Shown: positions 7,629 through 16,096, counted from the first letter of the stretch. The stretch: DNA of 64,000 nucleotides from Bacillus pinisoli (GCF_023036475.1 NZ_JAJQKI010000001.1:62001-126000); one strand, 5' to 3'. Notes: a model not told the origin generated them from the letters alone. Made by a program: numbers and translations.

Positions 7629-8048
7629 ATGTCTCACCATTGTACCTGTCATTCGTGCCATAAAAAGCACGATGTCGATTCTCATTTCTCTAGAGATTAT
7701 CATTCTAGTAAGCATTTTTCCCACTTAGATCATCATGATCATTCTAAGCATCATCATTTAAAACACCATCATCACAGCACTTGTGAGTGTCACCGCCACA
7801 ACAGACATCATTCAGTTCATCACAGCAGTTGTAAATGCCACAGTCATAGCAGAAATTTTAATCACATTCACAAGTTAACTAGTAAACATCATGACAGATT
7901 TAATGTACTGCAAAGAAATTATCATAAGAAGCAAAATGTTATGAAGTTAGCCCCACTAAAACCCAGAGAGTTACATTGCCATGATCATAAAATTTGCCAC
8001 GAAAAGAAAATCCATTCTGGCGGAAATACGATTATTATTCATATGTAA
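7629..8048 (+). CDS. His-rich protein (about one third His)
   Basis: A 139-residue protein in which His makes up roughly a third of the residues, with Cys in C-x-C and C-x2-C pairs (MSHHCTCHSCHKKHD, then STCECHRHNRHH and SCKCHSHSR). Many DHHDHSKHHH runs give it a high predicted capacity for Cu, Zn, Ni or Mn. The C-terminal ~40 residues are less biased and end GGNTIIIHM. It has no signal peptide, as expected for a mother-cell protein deposited on the spore. ATG follows AGGAGGTAAGAAGT. Its closeness to an Mn oxidase operon suggests a metal store or nucleation surface; that is inference. Confidence 0.7.
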   Translation: MSHHCTCHSCHKKHDVDSHFSRDYHSSKHFSHLDHHDHSKHHHLKHHHHSTCECHRHNRHHSVHHSSCKCHSHSRNFNHIHKLTSKHHDRFNVLQRNYHKKQNVMKLAPLKPRELHCHDHKICHEKKIHSGGNTIIIHM

Positions 8049-8083
8049 CTCTTTACAATCGTAAATACAAGGAGGAATCTAGT

Positions 8084-8569
8084 ATGAGTCATTTTTGTTC
8101 AAAATGTGGCAAAAAGAAATTTGACCACCATGATCATCATGACCATTTTGGTCACCATGATTGCCATCATCCTCGCCACGATCACCATGGACATGATCAT
8201 CACTTCGATCATCATGTGTGTGATGACCACTTTTGCGACCGCTTTTTATGTGATAAAGATTTTCGAGTACGCTTAGGTGGGTTACAGGGTGGATTAAACT
8301 TCCGTTTACGTCAACTAATTGGTTGTATCGTTAAGATGGAACTTGAAGGAGACCGAAAAGTAAAAGCAAAGATTTGCTTTGTAGGCTCTGATTTCGTAGA
8401 AATTGAAGTGTTAGATGAAATGAAAGAAGTAGAAGAAAAAGAAGAAGAAGAGGAAAAGAAGAAAAAAAAGAAGAAAAAAAGAAAAAAAAGAAAATTTAGA
8501 GGGAAATCCTGGATAGTTCCTTTTGAGTCTATTGATTTTGTTGAACTCGATGATGATCACCATCATTAA
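8084..8569 (+). CDS. His-rich protein with C-terminal beta-barrel-like module
   Basis: A 161-residue protein in three parts: a Cys/His-rich N-terminus (MSHFCSKCGKKKFDHHDHHD and more, to about residue 60); a predicted small beta-barrel (LRQLIGCIVKMELEG...AKICFVGSDFVEIEVL, about 75-112); and, split off by a Glu/Lys-rich insert, the closing strand WIVPFESIDFVEL. The same pattern of G.IV.....G....A.I.....D.V...V ending in a IPF/VPF..I strand recurs in at least five other proteins of this island. ATG has AGGAGG upstream. An earlier in-frame ATG at 7994 overlaps the previous gene and has no ribosome binding site. Confidence 0.7.
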   Translation: MSHFCSKCGKKKFDHHDHHDHFGHHDCHHPRHDHHGHDHHFDHHVCDDHFCDRFLCDKDFRVRLGGLQGGLNFRLRQLIGCIVKMELEGDRKVKAKICFVGSDFVEIEVLDEMKEVEEKEEEEEKKKKKKKKRKKRKFRGKSWIVPFESIDFVELDDDHHH

Positions 8570-8575
8570 GGAATA

Positions 8576-8600
8576 ACCCGCTCTTTACCAAGAGCGGTTA
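8576..8600 (+). terminator. Hairpin after the His-rich gene
   Basis: Stem CCGCTCTT / AAGAGCGG with a 4-nt loop, followed only by TTACAT, so termination may be weak and allow read-through into the gene at 8626. Confidence 0.45.
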
Positions 8601-8625
8601 CATACTGCTAGAAAGGAGGGTATAT

Positions 8626-9381
8626 ATGAAACGAAAAGCAGTCATCCAACAATTACAACAGCTTCTACCATCTAGTAAACCTCACTGTTACCTTCCGTTT
8701 ATACCGGAATTTGCGATCATTGTCTACCTAGCCAATGGAATGCCATTCTCACCTTTGGTAAGAATGAAGGACAAATGTGCACCGACAAAATTATTAAAAC
8801 TCTTACAAGTTGATTGTGAGAAAAATTGTCTCTTTGTACGCCCTATTCCAGAACAAAATCCCTCTTTTATTTCAAAAGAATGCATAACCATAGATTTTAA
8901 CCAAGTGTGTGCGCTGCAAATTGTGGAGATTAAAAAATTTATTAAAGAGGAAGATTATGAAGAAGAAAGCTCTTCAAGCTCTGAAGAACTGGATAAAGAA
9001 GAAAACAGTCAGGAAAGAAAAAAGAGACCCATTTACTTTCCAAGCTATCCAATTGTGTCTACGAATGGAGAAAATCACAATTCCAAAGAAGAGCCGAAAG
9101 AAAACGAGCCATGCGATGGTCCTACTAATCTAAATTCAATAGATTCTAAGGAAGCTACTGAACAACTAAAGAGCTGCTATAATAGTAATCAACAACAATA
9201 CGCTCATTTGGAAGTAGAAGTCGAACAGAATAATCAAGACAACTGTTCACAGGAAGAAAGTAAAGTTCTAAAAGAAGTAAAAAAATACAATAAGAAAAAG
9301 AAAGTTAAAAAGTTTAATCACTGGATTGTACCATTTTCCTCCATTATAAACATTGAAGTAGATGAAGATGATAACTGCTAG
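8626..9381 (+). CDS. Coat-type protein with split beta-barrel module
   Basis: A 251-residue protein. Residues 1-105 contain hydrophobic strands (FAIIVYLANG, CLFVRPI, ITIDFNQVCALQIVEI). A long polar Glu/Ser/Asn-rich insert follows (about 108-230), and the protein ends KKFNHWIVPFSSIINIEVDED, which matches the closing strand of the protein at 8084 (SWIVPFESIDFVELDD). This suggests a small barrel interrupted by a disordered insert. ATG has AAAGGAGGG upstream. It is probably transcribed with the gene at 8084 through a weak terminator. No known function. Confidence 0.65.
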   Translation: MKRKAVIQQLQQLLPSSKPHCYLPFIPEFAIIVYLANGMPFSPLVRMKDKCAPTKLLKLLQVDCEKNCLFVRPIPEQNPSFISKECITIDFNQVCALQIVEIKKFIKEEDYEEESSSSSEELDKEENSQERKKRPIYFPSYPIVSTNGENHNSKEEPKENEPCDGPTNLNSIDSKEATEQLKSCYNSNQQQYAHLEVEVEQNNQDNCSQEESKVLKEVKKYNKKKKVKKFNHWIVPFSSIINIEVDEDDNC

Positions 9382-9410
9382 TTAAGAAACACTATTCACT
9401 GGGAAGGTAA

Positions 9411-9446
9411 AAAGAATGCCACTCCAATTGAAGTGACATTCTTTTT
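9411..9446. terminator. Bidirectional terminator
   Basis: Imperfect stem AGAATGCCACT / AGTGACATTCT with flanking A and T runs, between the convergent genes ending at 9381 (+) and 9450 (-). Confidence 0.7.
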
Positions 9447-9449
9447 GTG

Positions 9450-10196
9450 TTACTTACTTTTAAAAGTCAACTTACATAGATTATTTAGGGGAATCTCTCT
9501 TTCTTTATTTTTCATTTTTAAGGTGAATGATTCATCGTGTACATCACATATAATCCCCTTCATCTTCACCCCATCTAGCGTGACCTTTACTTTTTCCCCT
9601 ACAAGTAACATCATATAGATCTTAATAGTTAGTCTGAAGAAAATTTGGATAAGCTCTGGTGAAGAAGAGACCACCTCTCCAAAATTAAAAGTTAATTTCC
9701 TCCTGAAGCAGGGATCTATATCTGCAAGATTTGGTTCTGGATTTGGTTCAGCAAATCGATTTTTCAATTTCACAAGAAGAATTTGCTCAAACGGAATGAG
9801 TACATCCGTTTTCTTCCTCTTTAATAATACAAAATCTTGACCTACAAGAAACACTCTTCCTTTTACACTCAAGTTTTTGTTTTCATTAGTAAGGCTTGGG
9901 CAATTCAACTTTACGATGACCTCTTGGCCTACTAATCCATCGAATGAAATTTCAAATATCTGATTTTGTTCTCTTTCCCCTGAAAGGGCAATATCTAATA
10001 ACATTTCATTAATCGCGTCTATTTTTGCTTCAAGTTCTTCTAATTCTTCTTCAGGTAAACAGGAGTTTGGTGAAGGATATTTGGGTTGAGGTATTCTGGT
10101 GGGACAACAATCCTCTGGAATACAGAAATCATCTGGAGTCCCAGCTGGAATAAATTCAGGACATCTAAAGTCTCTACATACACTTTCTTCTTTCAT
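9450..10196 (-). CDS. Double beta-barrel-like protein, last gene of mnx operon
   Basis: A 248-residue protein of unknown family. After a Pro/Cys-rich N-terminus and a short helix (LEELEAKIDAINEML, about 60-75) come two similar modules. The first is GLVGQEVIVKLNC...GRVFLVGQDFVLLK...VLIPFEQILLVKL (about 90-160). A linker with FNFGEVVSSSPEL follows, then GEKVKVTLDGVKMKGIICD...EIPLNNLCKLTF at the C-terminus. The gene at 14620, at the other end of the operon, has the same layout including YQFGETV, so the two are paralogues. Start ATG 10196 has AAAGGGTGG 7 nt upstream. It lies 45 nt after the oxidase gene. Confidence 0.7.
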   Translation of the reverse strand: MKEESVCRDFRCPEFIPAGTPDDFCIPEDCCPTRIPQPKYPSPNSCLPEEELEELEAKIDAINEMLLDIALSGEREQNQIFEISFDGLVGQEVIVKLNCPSLTNENKNLSVKGRVFLVGQDFVLLKRKKTDVLIPFEQILLVKLKNRFAEPNPEPNLADIDPCFRRKLTFNFGEVVSSSPELIQIFFRLTIKIYMMLLVGEKVKVTLDGVKMKGIICDVHDESFTLKMKNKEREIPLNNLCKLTFKSK

Positions 10197-10210
10197 TCTT
10201 TCACCACCCT

Positions 10211-10238
10211 TTTTAAAATAAGGGGACATATGTCCCCT
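10211..10238 (-). terminator. Palindrome between oxidase gene and last operon gene
   Basis: A perfect 16-bp palindrome (GGGGACATATGTCCCC, 10222-10237) followed on the minus strand by TTATTTTAAAAA. It could attenuate read-through from mnxG, giving less of the downstream product. Confidence 0.5.
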
Positions 10239-10241
10239 CTG

Positions 10242-13200
10242 TTATTTCCTCTTTAGTGGAGGTAAATGTTCCATTAATCGTTGATGGACGCGCATAATAC
10301 CCCACATACCTAACTCAATATCCCACATGATATTACCAGAGCGGTACATATAATCCCCAGGATAGTTATAACTTCCACCTGCACCCCCAATTAACTCTAG
10401 ATCAGCTTTTCTTCCCATTACATTGAAACCTACAAAAGATTCTTTTCGGGAATTTAAGTCCTTGGGATCAAAACGCCAGTAATGTCCATGAAGATGGAAG
10501 GTATGCGTTCTTCTTCGTTCTGATGGAGTAATAAGTCTGACTGTAACTGGGTCTCCTGGATACGCTTCAAAGACTGGTGTAGCTGGATCTCCAAATACTT
10601 TGGAACTAAATAGATCTCCAAGCTCTGAGTGCTCTCTAAAACGGTTCATTAATCTCTCGGTTCGATAATTGAAACCTCTCGAACCTTGGTCATACGTGTC
10701 CACTTCTTCTTCTGATAAACCTCCCTCTCCTTCTCCGAGAAGAATTCCATCTGGTGGGTCATTAATAATTTGATCGAATTTATCAAATAAGCGAACACCA
10801 TCGTGCATAATCATGACAAACTCTCGTATATCCGGGATCAATGGGTTTCGTAAGACAACACTATTACCCGTTTTCACCGGTTCCATGGTGTGAGGATCCA
10901 AATAAACAGTCCCACGCGGCTCTGCTATAAATGCTCCAAAGGCTCCCTGTGAACGATGATTTCGAATATCCGCCATATCCCACATACCGCAAGCACCATA
11001 ATTACGATCTACATACCAGCTATAGGTTATCGTTTCACCAGGTCCTACTGTCTGATCAGCGTTAAATCCTACAGTTTCACCCGCCGATGTTTTCACATCA
11101 TAATCTAATAGCTGTGGATGAAGAGAGATTCGAAGTGATGGTGGATAGAAGGCTTGTTCTTTAACGATTGGATAGTCATAGATACCGTCCTTAAACGGAA
11201 ACTTGTCAAATTCTAGTAAACTAGTTAATTTTACTTCAATGACATCACCTAGATTACCTCTTATTATAAGCGGTTCAGGATTTTTCCTTCCTGATCGTAT
11301 GTCTTCAACATCCTCTTCAAGTGCAAAAACAATACCATTAGCATCATAATCTCCATATGATTCGTTATAAACAATAGGTGTTTGGAAAGCTACAATACTA
11401 TAGCGACGCACAGGTGCATCTGCTGGAGCCACGCTTATAACTTTGTCAGCAGGTGCTGGAGGTAATCCTGTACAATCTGGAAGTGGTTCTAATCTTTCAG
11501 GTGGTAATGGTCGATCTGGAAGTGGAATTAATTGTGGTACTTCGGCGTCATACCCACGTATAAGCCCCCACAGACCATTCCATAAATCTTCCTCAGTTTC
11601 GAACGTCCATAAATAGTCACCTGATCTCGGAACATACATTTCAAACGTGAATGATTCCGAAAGACCGATATGCTGCTGATCCTCAAATTTTGAATCAAGG
11701 TCCCTACGTTCTACTTGCCATTTCATTCCATGCAAATTAAAACTGTGTGATTCCTCGTGTGCTCCTTGTAGTAGACGTATCCGGATTGGATCGCCCTCAT
11801 ACGCCTTAAAGACTTCGGTAAAAGGATCACCTTTTACAAATGAACTAAACGTATAGGCCGGGTCACAATCCTCTCCAAGTCTAAACTGTAATGGTTCGTT
11901 TCGTAAATTTACTCCGAACAAACCTGGGTCATCTAAAGAACCTGGAAATTCAGGTGGTTGTATTGGTTGACCGTCCTTCGTAAACATGTAAGTGAAGTCT
12001 TGAGCAAAGATTGTGTAATCTCTGAAATCCGGTATTAATGGGTTTAGGCATGTCACTTCTGTTCCACGATCAACCAATTCTCCTGTAGTAGAATCAATGA
12101 CAGTTGTAAATCTTGGCTCTACAACACCTCCCGCAAAGAGACCATGCTGTTCATGGAGTGTTGCAAATAAGTGATCATGGAAGAACCATGCTTTTAGTTC
12201 CACATCTGCATAATACTCATATCGAATTGTTTCACCTGGTAATACGCTTGAATCATAATTCCATCCGACGTTTGCCCCATCATTTACTAGTACATCAAAT
12301 TTAACAAAATGGATATGCATTCCACATTCGTACGTTCTCTTTACTAACTGGAAAGCATCTCCATCAAATACATGTGGAAGTCGATTTGTAAAGTTGATGC
12401 GAATACAGGTACCTGCCGCCTGTTGAAAGACGAGTGGCTCTGGTGCTTTTCTACCTGAACACACGTCATCAATATCTTCATCTAATATAAATATTCTTCC
12501 ATTAGGATCGTGCCATCCTTCTCTATTGTAGACAATGGGTAGCTGAATAACGGAGACATTGTATTCCCTAACAGGTGCGTTTTCTAGACAAGGATCTGAG
12601 AACACCGCACCTGGTCTTGGATTTGGTATCGCTGCATTCCTTTCTAGTTCCGTCATTTCTCTACCACCCACAATACCTAACGGTGGTCTAGGTGCTTTAC
12701 ATCCTACTTTACCAGGAATAAAGTTTGGAAAACCAGGTCGTTCAGGTGTTGGTTTTGGTGGTGCTGGTCGATCTGGTAAAGGTTGAAGAGCTTTAATTGG
12801 TACTCCGTTTGGATAACATTGACTTCCATCTTGCAGAGTATCAAACACTCGGTTCATTCCCCACATTCCAGCACCAAAGTGAGGATATAGATGACAGTGA
12901 ATGATGGCGTCTCCAATAGCGCCATGGAGACTTCCTAAACCGTATAGCGGCTCAATATTATAATGAGTTTGTGGACTCGTTGCTTGTGAATCAAATATCT
13001 CTGAATTTAAGTTATCAGGGTCTCTAAACCACTGGTGAACATGATAGTGGAATACATGTGTTTCTTTTACCCCAGCGTGAATGAGACGAATTTTTGCTGG
13101 ATCACCTACATACCCTCTTAATATAGGGGTAGCAGGATCTCCAAACACCCATGAATCATGGTGAACTTCCTCCCCATCGCAATCCGGACAAACGACTGCT

Positions 13201-13898
13201 TCATCTATGAGCTGCGCTCGTCGATTTAACGGTTCATAGCGGTAGTTAACACCGTGGAAAGATTCACTTTCTTGACCTGTATCGAAATCTATAGGATTAT
13301 TTCCAGTTATATCATTGATCTCCATCTGGTCGGCAAACATCCAAGTATACTCCCGAAATGAAGGTAAAATCGGATGATGAATATCAGCATCTGCCCCACT
13401 ATTTATAGGTCCTCCTGTAACAGGATCAGTCCACCAAGAAAAGCGCTTCTCAACGTACAATGCACCGTATAGTCCATTGCTATTCGAACCATTCTCACTG
13501 CTTGAAGGATTCCCTAAGTCTGAGAACATATAGATACCCTGATGAGGCGTATTAATTCGATACATAATAGAATCACCAGGTGGAACGGTTGTATCTGGAT
13601 TAAATCCTACATTTGCTCCGTCAGATGTCAACACATCATATTCAGCCTCTTGAAAATGCATACTAGCATTAAAGGGAAGCTTGTTTTCGAACAAGATCTC
13701 AACTACATCTCCTTCATTTGCTCTAATAACAAGTGGCTGTACAAGGTCAACGGGAGTGAATGGGTTCTTCTTCACAAGTTCTCTTACTTTAGATTCATTT
13801 TCTTTTAAAACATACATCATACCGTTTGGGTTGTGATCACCAAAGGTATTAACCACTATTCGAATCGGTATAGCGACGACATGATAGCATCGCTTCAT
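10242..13898 (-). CDS. mnxG: MnxG: spore Mn(II)-oxidising multicopper oxidase
   Basis: A 1218-residue multicopper oxidase made of three two-domain units (six cupredoxin domains), the size and architecture of MnxG, which oxidises soluble Mn(II) to Mn(IV) oxide on marine Bacillus spores. Repeat units start at about residues 4, 444 and 831, each with a (V/I)VYN/NTFG..(D)P(N)G opening. Copper ligands are visible as HVFHYHVHQW (281-290), HCHLYPHFGAGM (334-345; a Type 1/Type 3 HCH-x3-H-x4-M site), HIHFVKFD (528-535), FFHDH (572-576), HSFNLHGMKW (718-727) and HTFHLHGHYW (1132-1141). There is no signal peptide, consistent with assembly on the spore from the mother cell. Assignment rests on recalled family features, not on a search. 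Confidence 0.9.
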   Translation of the reverse strand: MKRCYHVVAIPIRIVVNTFGDHNPNGMMYVLKENESKVRELVKKNPFTPVDLVQPLVIRANEGDVVEILFENKLPFNASMHFQEAEYDVLTSDGANVGFNPDTTVPPGDSIMYRINTPHQGIYMFSDLGNPSSSENGSNSNGLYGALYVEKRFSWWTDPVTGGPINSGADADIHHPILPSFREYTWMFADQMEINDITGNNPIDFDTGQESESFHGVNYRYEPLNRRAQLIDEAVVCPDCDGEEVHHDSWVFGDPATPILRGYVGDPAKIRLIHAGVKETHVFHYHVHQWFRDPDNLNSEIFDSQATSPQTHYNIEPLYGLGSLHGAIGDAIIHCHLYPHFGAGMWGMNRVFDTLQDGSQCYPNGVPIKALQPLPDRPAPPKPTPERPGFPNFIPGKVGCKAPRPPLGIVGGREMTELERNAAIPNPRPGAVFSDPCLENAPVREYNVSVIQLPIVYNREGWHDPNGRIFILDEDIDDVCSGRKAPEPLVFQQAAGTCIRINFTNRLPHVFDGDAFQLVKRTYECGMHIHFVKFDVLVNDGANVGWNYDSSVLPGETIRYEYYADVELKAWFFHDHLFATLHEQHGLFAGGVVEPRFTTVIDSTTGELVDRGTEVTCLNPLIPDFRDYTIFAQDFTYMFTKDGQPIQPPEFPGSLDDPGLFGVNLRNEPLQFRLGEDCDPAYTFSSFVKGDPFTEVFKAYEGDPIRIRLLQGAHEESHSFNLHGMKWQVERRDLDSKFEDQQHIGLSESFTFEMYVPRSGDYLWTFETEEDLWNGLWGLIRGYDAEVPQLIPLPDRPLPPERLEPLPDCTGLPPAPADKVISVAPADAPVRRYSIVAFQTPIVYNESYGDYDANGIVFALEEDVEDIRSGRKNPEPLIIRGNLGDVIEVKLTSLLEFDKFPFKDGIYDYPIVKEQAFYPPSLRISLHPQLLDYDVKTSAGETVGFNADQTVGPGETITYSWYVDRNYGACGMWDMADIRNHRSQGAFGAFIAEPRGTVYLDPHTMEPVKTGNSVVLRNPLIPDIREFVMIMHDGVRLFDKFDQIINDPPDGILLGEGEGGLSEEEVDTYDQGSRGFNYRTERLMNRFREHSELGDLFSSKVFGDPATPVFEAYPGDPVTVRLITPSERRRTHTFHLHGHYWRFDPKDLNSRKESFVGFNVMGRKADLELIGGAGGSYNYPGDYMYRSGNIMWDIELGMWGIMRVHQRLMEHLPPLKRK

Positions 13899-13920
13899 GG
13901 AATAACCTCCTTTCTTCTAC

Positions 13921-14223
13921 TTAATCACTAACATTCGGAATTCTTGGTCCATTATCACGTTCAATAAAAAATACTTCAATGGAGTCTATATGAATGTGCC
14001 ACTCTCTATTCTCAAGCTGTGCTATATGCGTTGTCTCAACGTCCATAACAAGTAGGTCTTCTACGACATCCTTAATCGTGCCGATGAATAAAAATGGGAA
14101 GGCTGGTGTTAATAAGAAGGCTCTCCTTCCAATTCCATTCACGAAATGCTCTATTAGGGCTTCATCATGTATGTCATTAATTGAAACCCCTCCAGTTTGT
14201 CTTAGGTGCTCAAATGATTCCAC
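13921..14223 (-). CDS. mnxF: MnxF-like small subunit
   Basis: A 100-residue protein ending 22 nt before mnxG. In the purified Mn oxidase complex MnxG binds a ring of two ~12-kDa proteins, MnxE and MnxF; size, order and spacing here match MnxF. Visible strands are RAFLLTPAFPFLFIGTIKDVVEDLLVMDV (quoted in two parts: RAFLLTPAFPFLFIG, then IKDVVEDLLVMDV) and WHIHIDSIEVFFIE, a barrel-like pattern with a possible metal-binding His-x-His. The start is GTG 14223, preceded by AAAGGAGGGG. An ATG at 14277 would overlap the previous gene and has no ribosome binding site. Confidence 0.65.
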   Translation of the reverse strand: MESFEHLRQTGGVSINDIHDEALIEHFVNGIGRRAFLLTPAFPFLFIGTIKDVVEDLLVMDVETTHIAQLENREWHIHIDSIEVFFIERDNGPRIPNVSD

Positions 14224-14245
14224 TTTTAGTTCCCCTCCTTTTATG

Positions 14246-14548
14246 CTAAGAAATTGAGAATCTTGTATCACAATCAAAATTTGTTGTAAATTGTGAGATT
14301 TTCTCTAACGGAATACTAATTGGAAATGGATTCTCATAAAAAGGTGCGTTTACAAATTTAATAATGACTGGAAATAATGTGATGTGCCCTGCTTCTACCT
14401 CTGAAATCTCACCACAGAATATAGGCCTAAATGTCTGACCTAATAGATTTAACTGTGAGGTTTGTGTAATTACTAATATTTGTTCTCCAATCATTTCTTT
14501 TAAATCACGATATATAGGATCTATAATTGGTTGCTCATCATGACTCAT
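14246..14548 (-). CDS. mnxE: MnxE-like small subunit
   Basis: A 100-residue acidic protein, second of the two small genes before mnxG, in the position of MnxE. It has IGEQILVITQTSQLNLLGQ, ICGEISEVEAGHITLFPV-like strands (residues about 43-60) and IPLEKISQFT near the C-terminus, so it follows the G-strand-strand-IP..I pattern shared by other proteins here. ATG has AAGGAGG 7 nt upstream. It is separated from mnxF by 22 nt and from the upstream gene by 71 nt. MnxE of known systems binds copper; no clear ligand cluster is visible in this copy apart from two Cys and one internal His. Confidence 0.6.
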   Translation of the reverse strand: MSHDEQPIIDPIYRDLKEMIGEQILVITQTSQLNLLGQTFRPIFCGEISEVEAGHITLFPVIIKFVNAPFYENPFPISIPLEKISQFTTNFDCDTRFSIS

Positions 14549-14619
14549 AATAATCCTCCTTTTTGACTAGGGTTATAGTAATCTATTCAAACTTTGTGAA
14601 CATGGTATAGTAAATAAAT

Positions 14620-15390
14620 CTAACTCCGCCAATAAATCTGGCCCAATTTTCTAATAGCTTGGAAGAATCGCAACGTTTCAATCATATAAACTTCTGATAA
14701 AGCTATTTCAGTCTCTGACTTAAACAGTGATAGCTGAAGCTTCTCCTTCGAAACATAGATTATTTTTCCTATTCCTACTTTTTCGTCACCATAATGAATC
14801 TCGACTAAGGAACCAATCCATCTGTTTAAACTTGTATATAAAGTATCTTCATTAAAGAGCTGATATAATGGTTCCCTTTTTGTGACGGTTTCACCAAATT
14901 GATACAGTAGTTTTTCTCGGTAATTATTGTCATAAATAAAATGCTGATGTGTATTTGAATAATTGGGAATGCCATAAGGGATGTTGGCAGATTGAATGAC
15001 CTCATATGGAATCCAGTATCTTTTTTTAAGATCGGTCAGCATAACATGATCTCTTCCTACACCCGCCACCTTTCCGGTCGTATATAGAAATGAACCGTTA
15101 CAAGTGGAATATACCTCTACTTGTTGATTTCTCTTCATTTTAAAAAATTTCTTCAAGGTCAAACTCTTTTTTAATTTTGAGTTTTTGCTAGTAATATTAA
15201 ACAAATTTTGTTGCTCCATATACTCCATTAAGATTCTCGTTTCTTCAGTTGATAAGTTACTGGTTGGTGACGTCAATCCTTCTCCCATTGAAAGGTTTCT
15301 CTCATTGATTTCATCCATTTTAATTACTTCTTGTTTTCTTTTTTCTAACAACCTCTTTACATATTCATCGTGTCTGATTTTCTCCTTCAT
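14620..15390 (-). CDS. Double beta-barrel-like protein, first gene of mnx operon
   Basis: A 256-residue protein. A charged helical N-terminus (about 1-80) is followed by two barrel-like modules: QVEVYSTCNG...GKVAGVGRDHVMLTDL...YWIPYEVIQSANI (about 91-140) and, after a linker with YQFGETVTKREPL, GSLVEIHYGDEKVGIGKII...IALSEVYMIETL (about 192-240). Layout and the FGE(V/T)V linker match the protein at 9450. It could correspond to one of the uncharacterised MnxA/B/D proteins of the published operon, but I cannot decide which. The ATG follows GGGGGGAGGGAGCTC. A sigma-K-like promoter lies 36 nt upstream. Confidence 0.7.
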   Translation of the reverse strand: MKEKIRHDEYVKRLLEKRKQEVIKMDEINERNLSMGEGLTSPTSNLSTEETRILMEYMEQQNLFNITSKNSKLKKSLTLKKFFKMKRNQQVEVYSTCNGSFLYTTGKVAGVGRDHVMLTDLKKRYWIPYEVIQSANIPYGIPNYSNTHQHFIYDNNYREKLLYQFGETVTKREPLYQLFNEDTLYTSLNRWIGSLVEIHYGDEKVGIGKIIYVSKEKLQLSLFKSETEIALSEVYMIETLRFFQAIRKLGQIYWRS

Positions 15391-15425
15391 GAGCTCCCTC
15401 CCCCCTTACATGAAGGTAATCTATA

Positions 15426-15453
15426 TACAGTATGTCAAAAGACCTAAACTTGT
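15426..15453 (-). promoter_or_regulatory. Sigma-K-like promoter of the mnx operon
   Basis: Minus strand: AC at 15452-15453, 17-nt spacer, CATACTGTA at 15426-15434. The known Bacillus mnx operon is also expressed late in sporulation from a sigma-K-type promoter, which supports the call. Confidence 0.6.
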
Positions 15454-15533
15454 AATTGGCATTCGCCCTCCTTGGCGAGCGAATTTTCCAAGCAGGAATA
15501 GCCTATTTTACGAAATAAGGACACCTCCCCAAC

Positions 15534-15560
15534 ACCAAAAACCTCCCAATTCATATTGTA
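15534..15560 (+). promoter_or_regulatory. Sigma-K-like promoter of the CotY-type gene
   Basis: CACC with AC at 15534-15535, 16-nt spacer, CATATTGTA at 15552-15560, 48 nt upstream of the start codon. Confidence 0.6.
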
Positions 15561-15608
15561 ATTAGTGACAATAAGTCAAAAACAAAAAAATTAAGGAGAT
15601 GAAAGTCA

Positions 15609-16085
15609 ATGAGTTGTAAAGATCACGACTTTAATTGTGTATGTGAAGCCGTTCGTAACATTGCTGACCTTCAAGACGCTGTAGAAGATAACTGTCCTAC
15701 TAGTTGTTTCTCAAACCTTTTAAACCCTGCATTTGCACCAGGTAGAGATACAATTCCATTCATCTTATATACAAAAAAAGGTAAGCCATTCACTGCATTT
15801 GGTAACATTCGTCCAAATCAAGTTGCTAACCCTGTAGTTGGTATGAATGCGTTTAAGACACCTTTCTTCCGTGTAAATAATGTGGATGGGTGCTGTGCTA
15901 CACTTGAGTTACTTGAGTCAAATGTAGAGCCAGATTGTAAAAAAGATGTTGAAGAAATCATCTGTGGTACTGAACGTTTATTCAGAACAGGTAACTGTAT
16001 TGAAGTAGACTTAAAGTGCTTCTGCGCAATCCAATGTTTAACTCCTGAATTAGTTCAAGCTAATACAGGTCAATTCAGACGCTAA
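15609..16085 (+). CDS. CotY/CotZ-family spore crust protein
   Basis: A 158-residue Cys-rich protein of the CotY/CotZ/ExsY family. The N-terminus has DFNCVCEAVRNIADLQDAVE, followed by NCPTSCFSNLL, RDTIPFILYTKKG, KTPFFRVNNVDGCCATLELL and a C-terminal [20 protein letters not shown], all family hallmarks. CotY and CotZ polymerise through disulfides into the outermost spore layer. ATG has AAGGAGATG upstream. Own sigma-K-like promoter and strong terminator. In B. subtilis the order is fabI-cotO-cotZ-cotY; by position this copy corresponds to cotY. Confidence 0.92.
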   Translation: MSCKDHDFNCVCEAVRNIADLQDAVEDNCPTSCFSNLLNPAFAPGRDTIPFILYTKKGKPFTAFGNIRPNQVANPVVGMNAFKTPFFRVNNVDGCCATLELLESNVEPDCKKDVEEIICGTERLFRTGNCIEVDLKCFCAIQCLTPELVQANTGQFRR

Positions 16086-16096
16086 TTTTAGCTAAT

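Noticed and set aside
10242..13898. CotA-type laccase as identity of the multicopper oxidase
   Set aside because: CotA has about 510 residues and three cupredoxin domains; this protein is more than twice as long and carries a MnxG-like N-terminus and MnxE/F-like neighbours.
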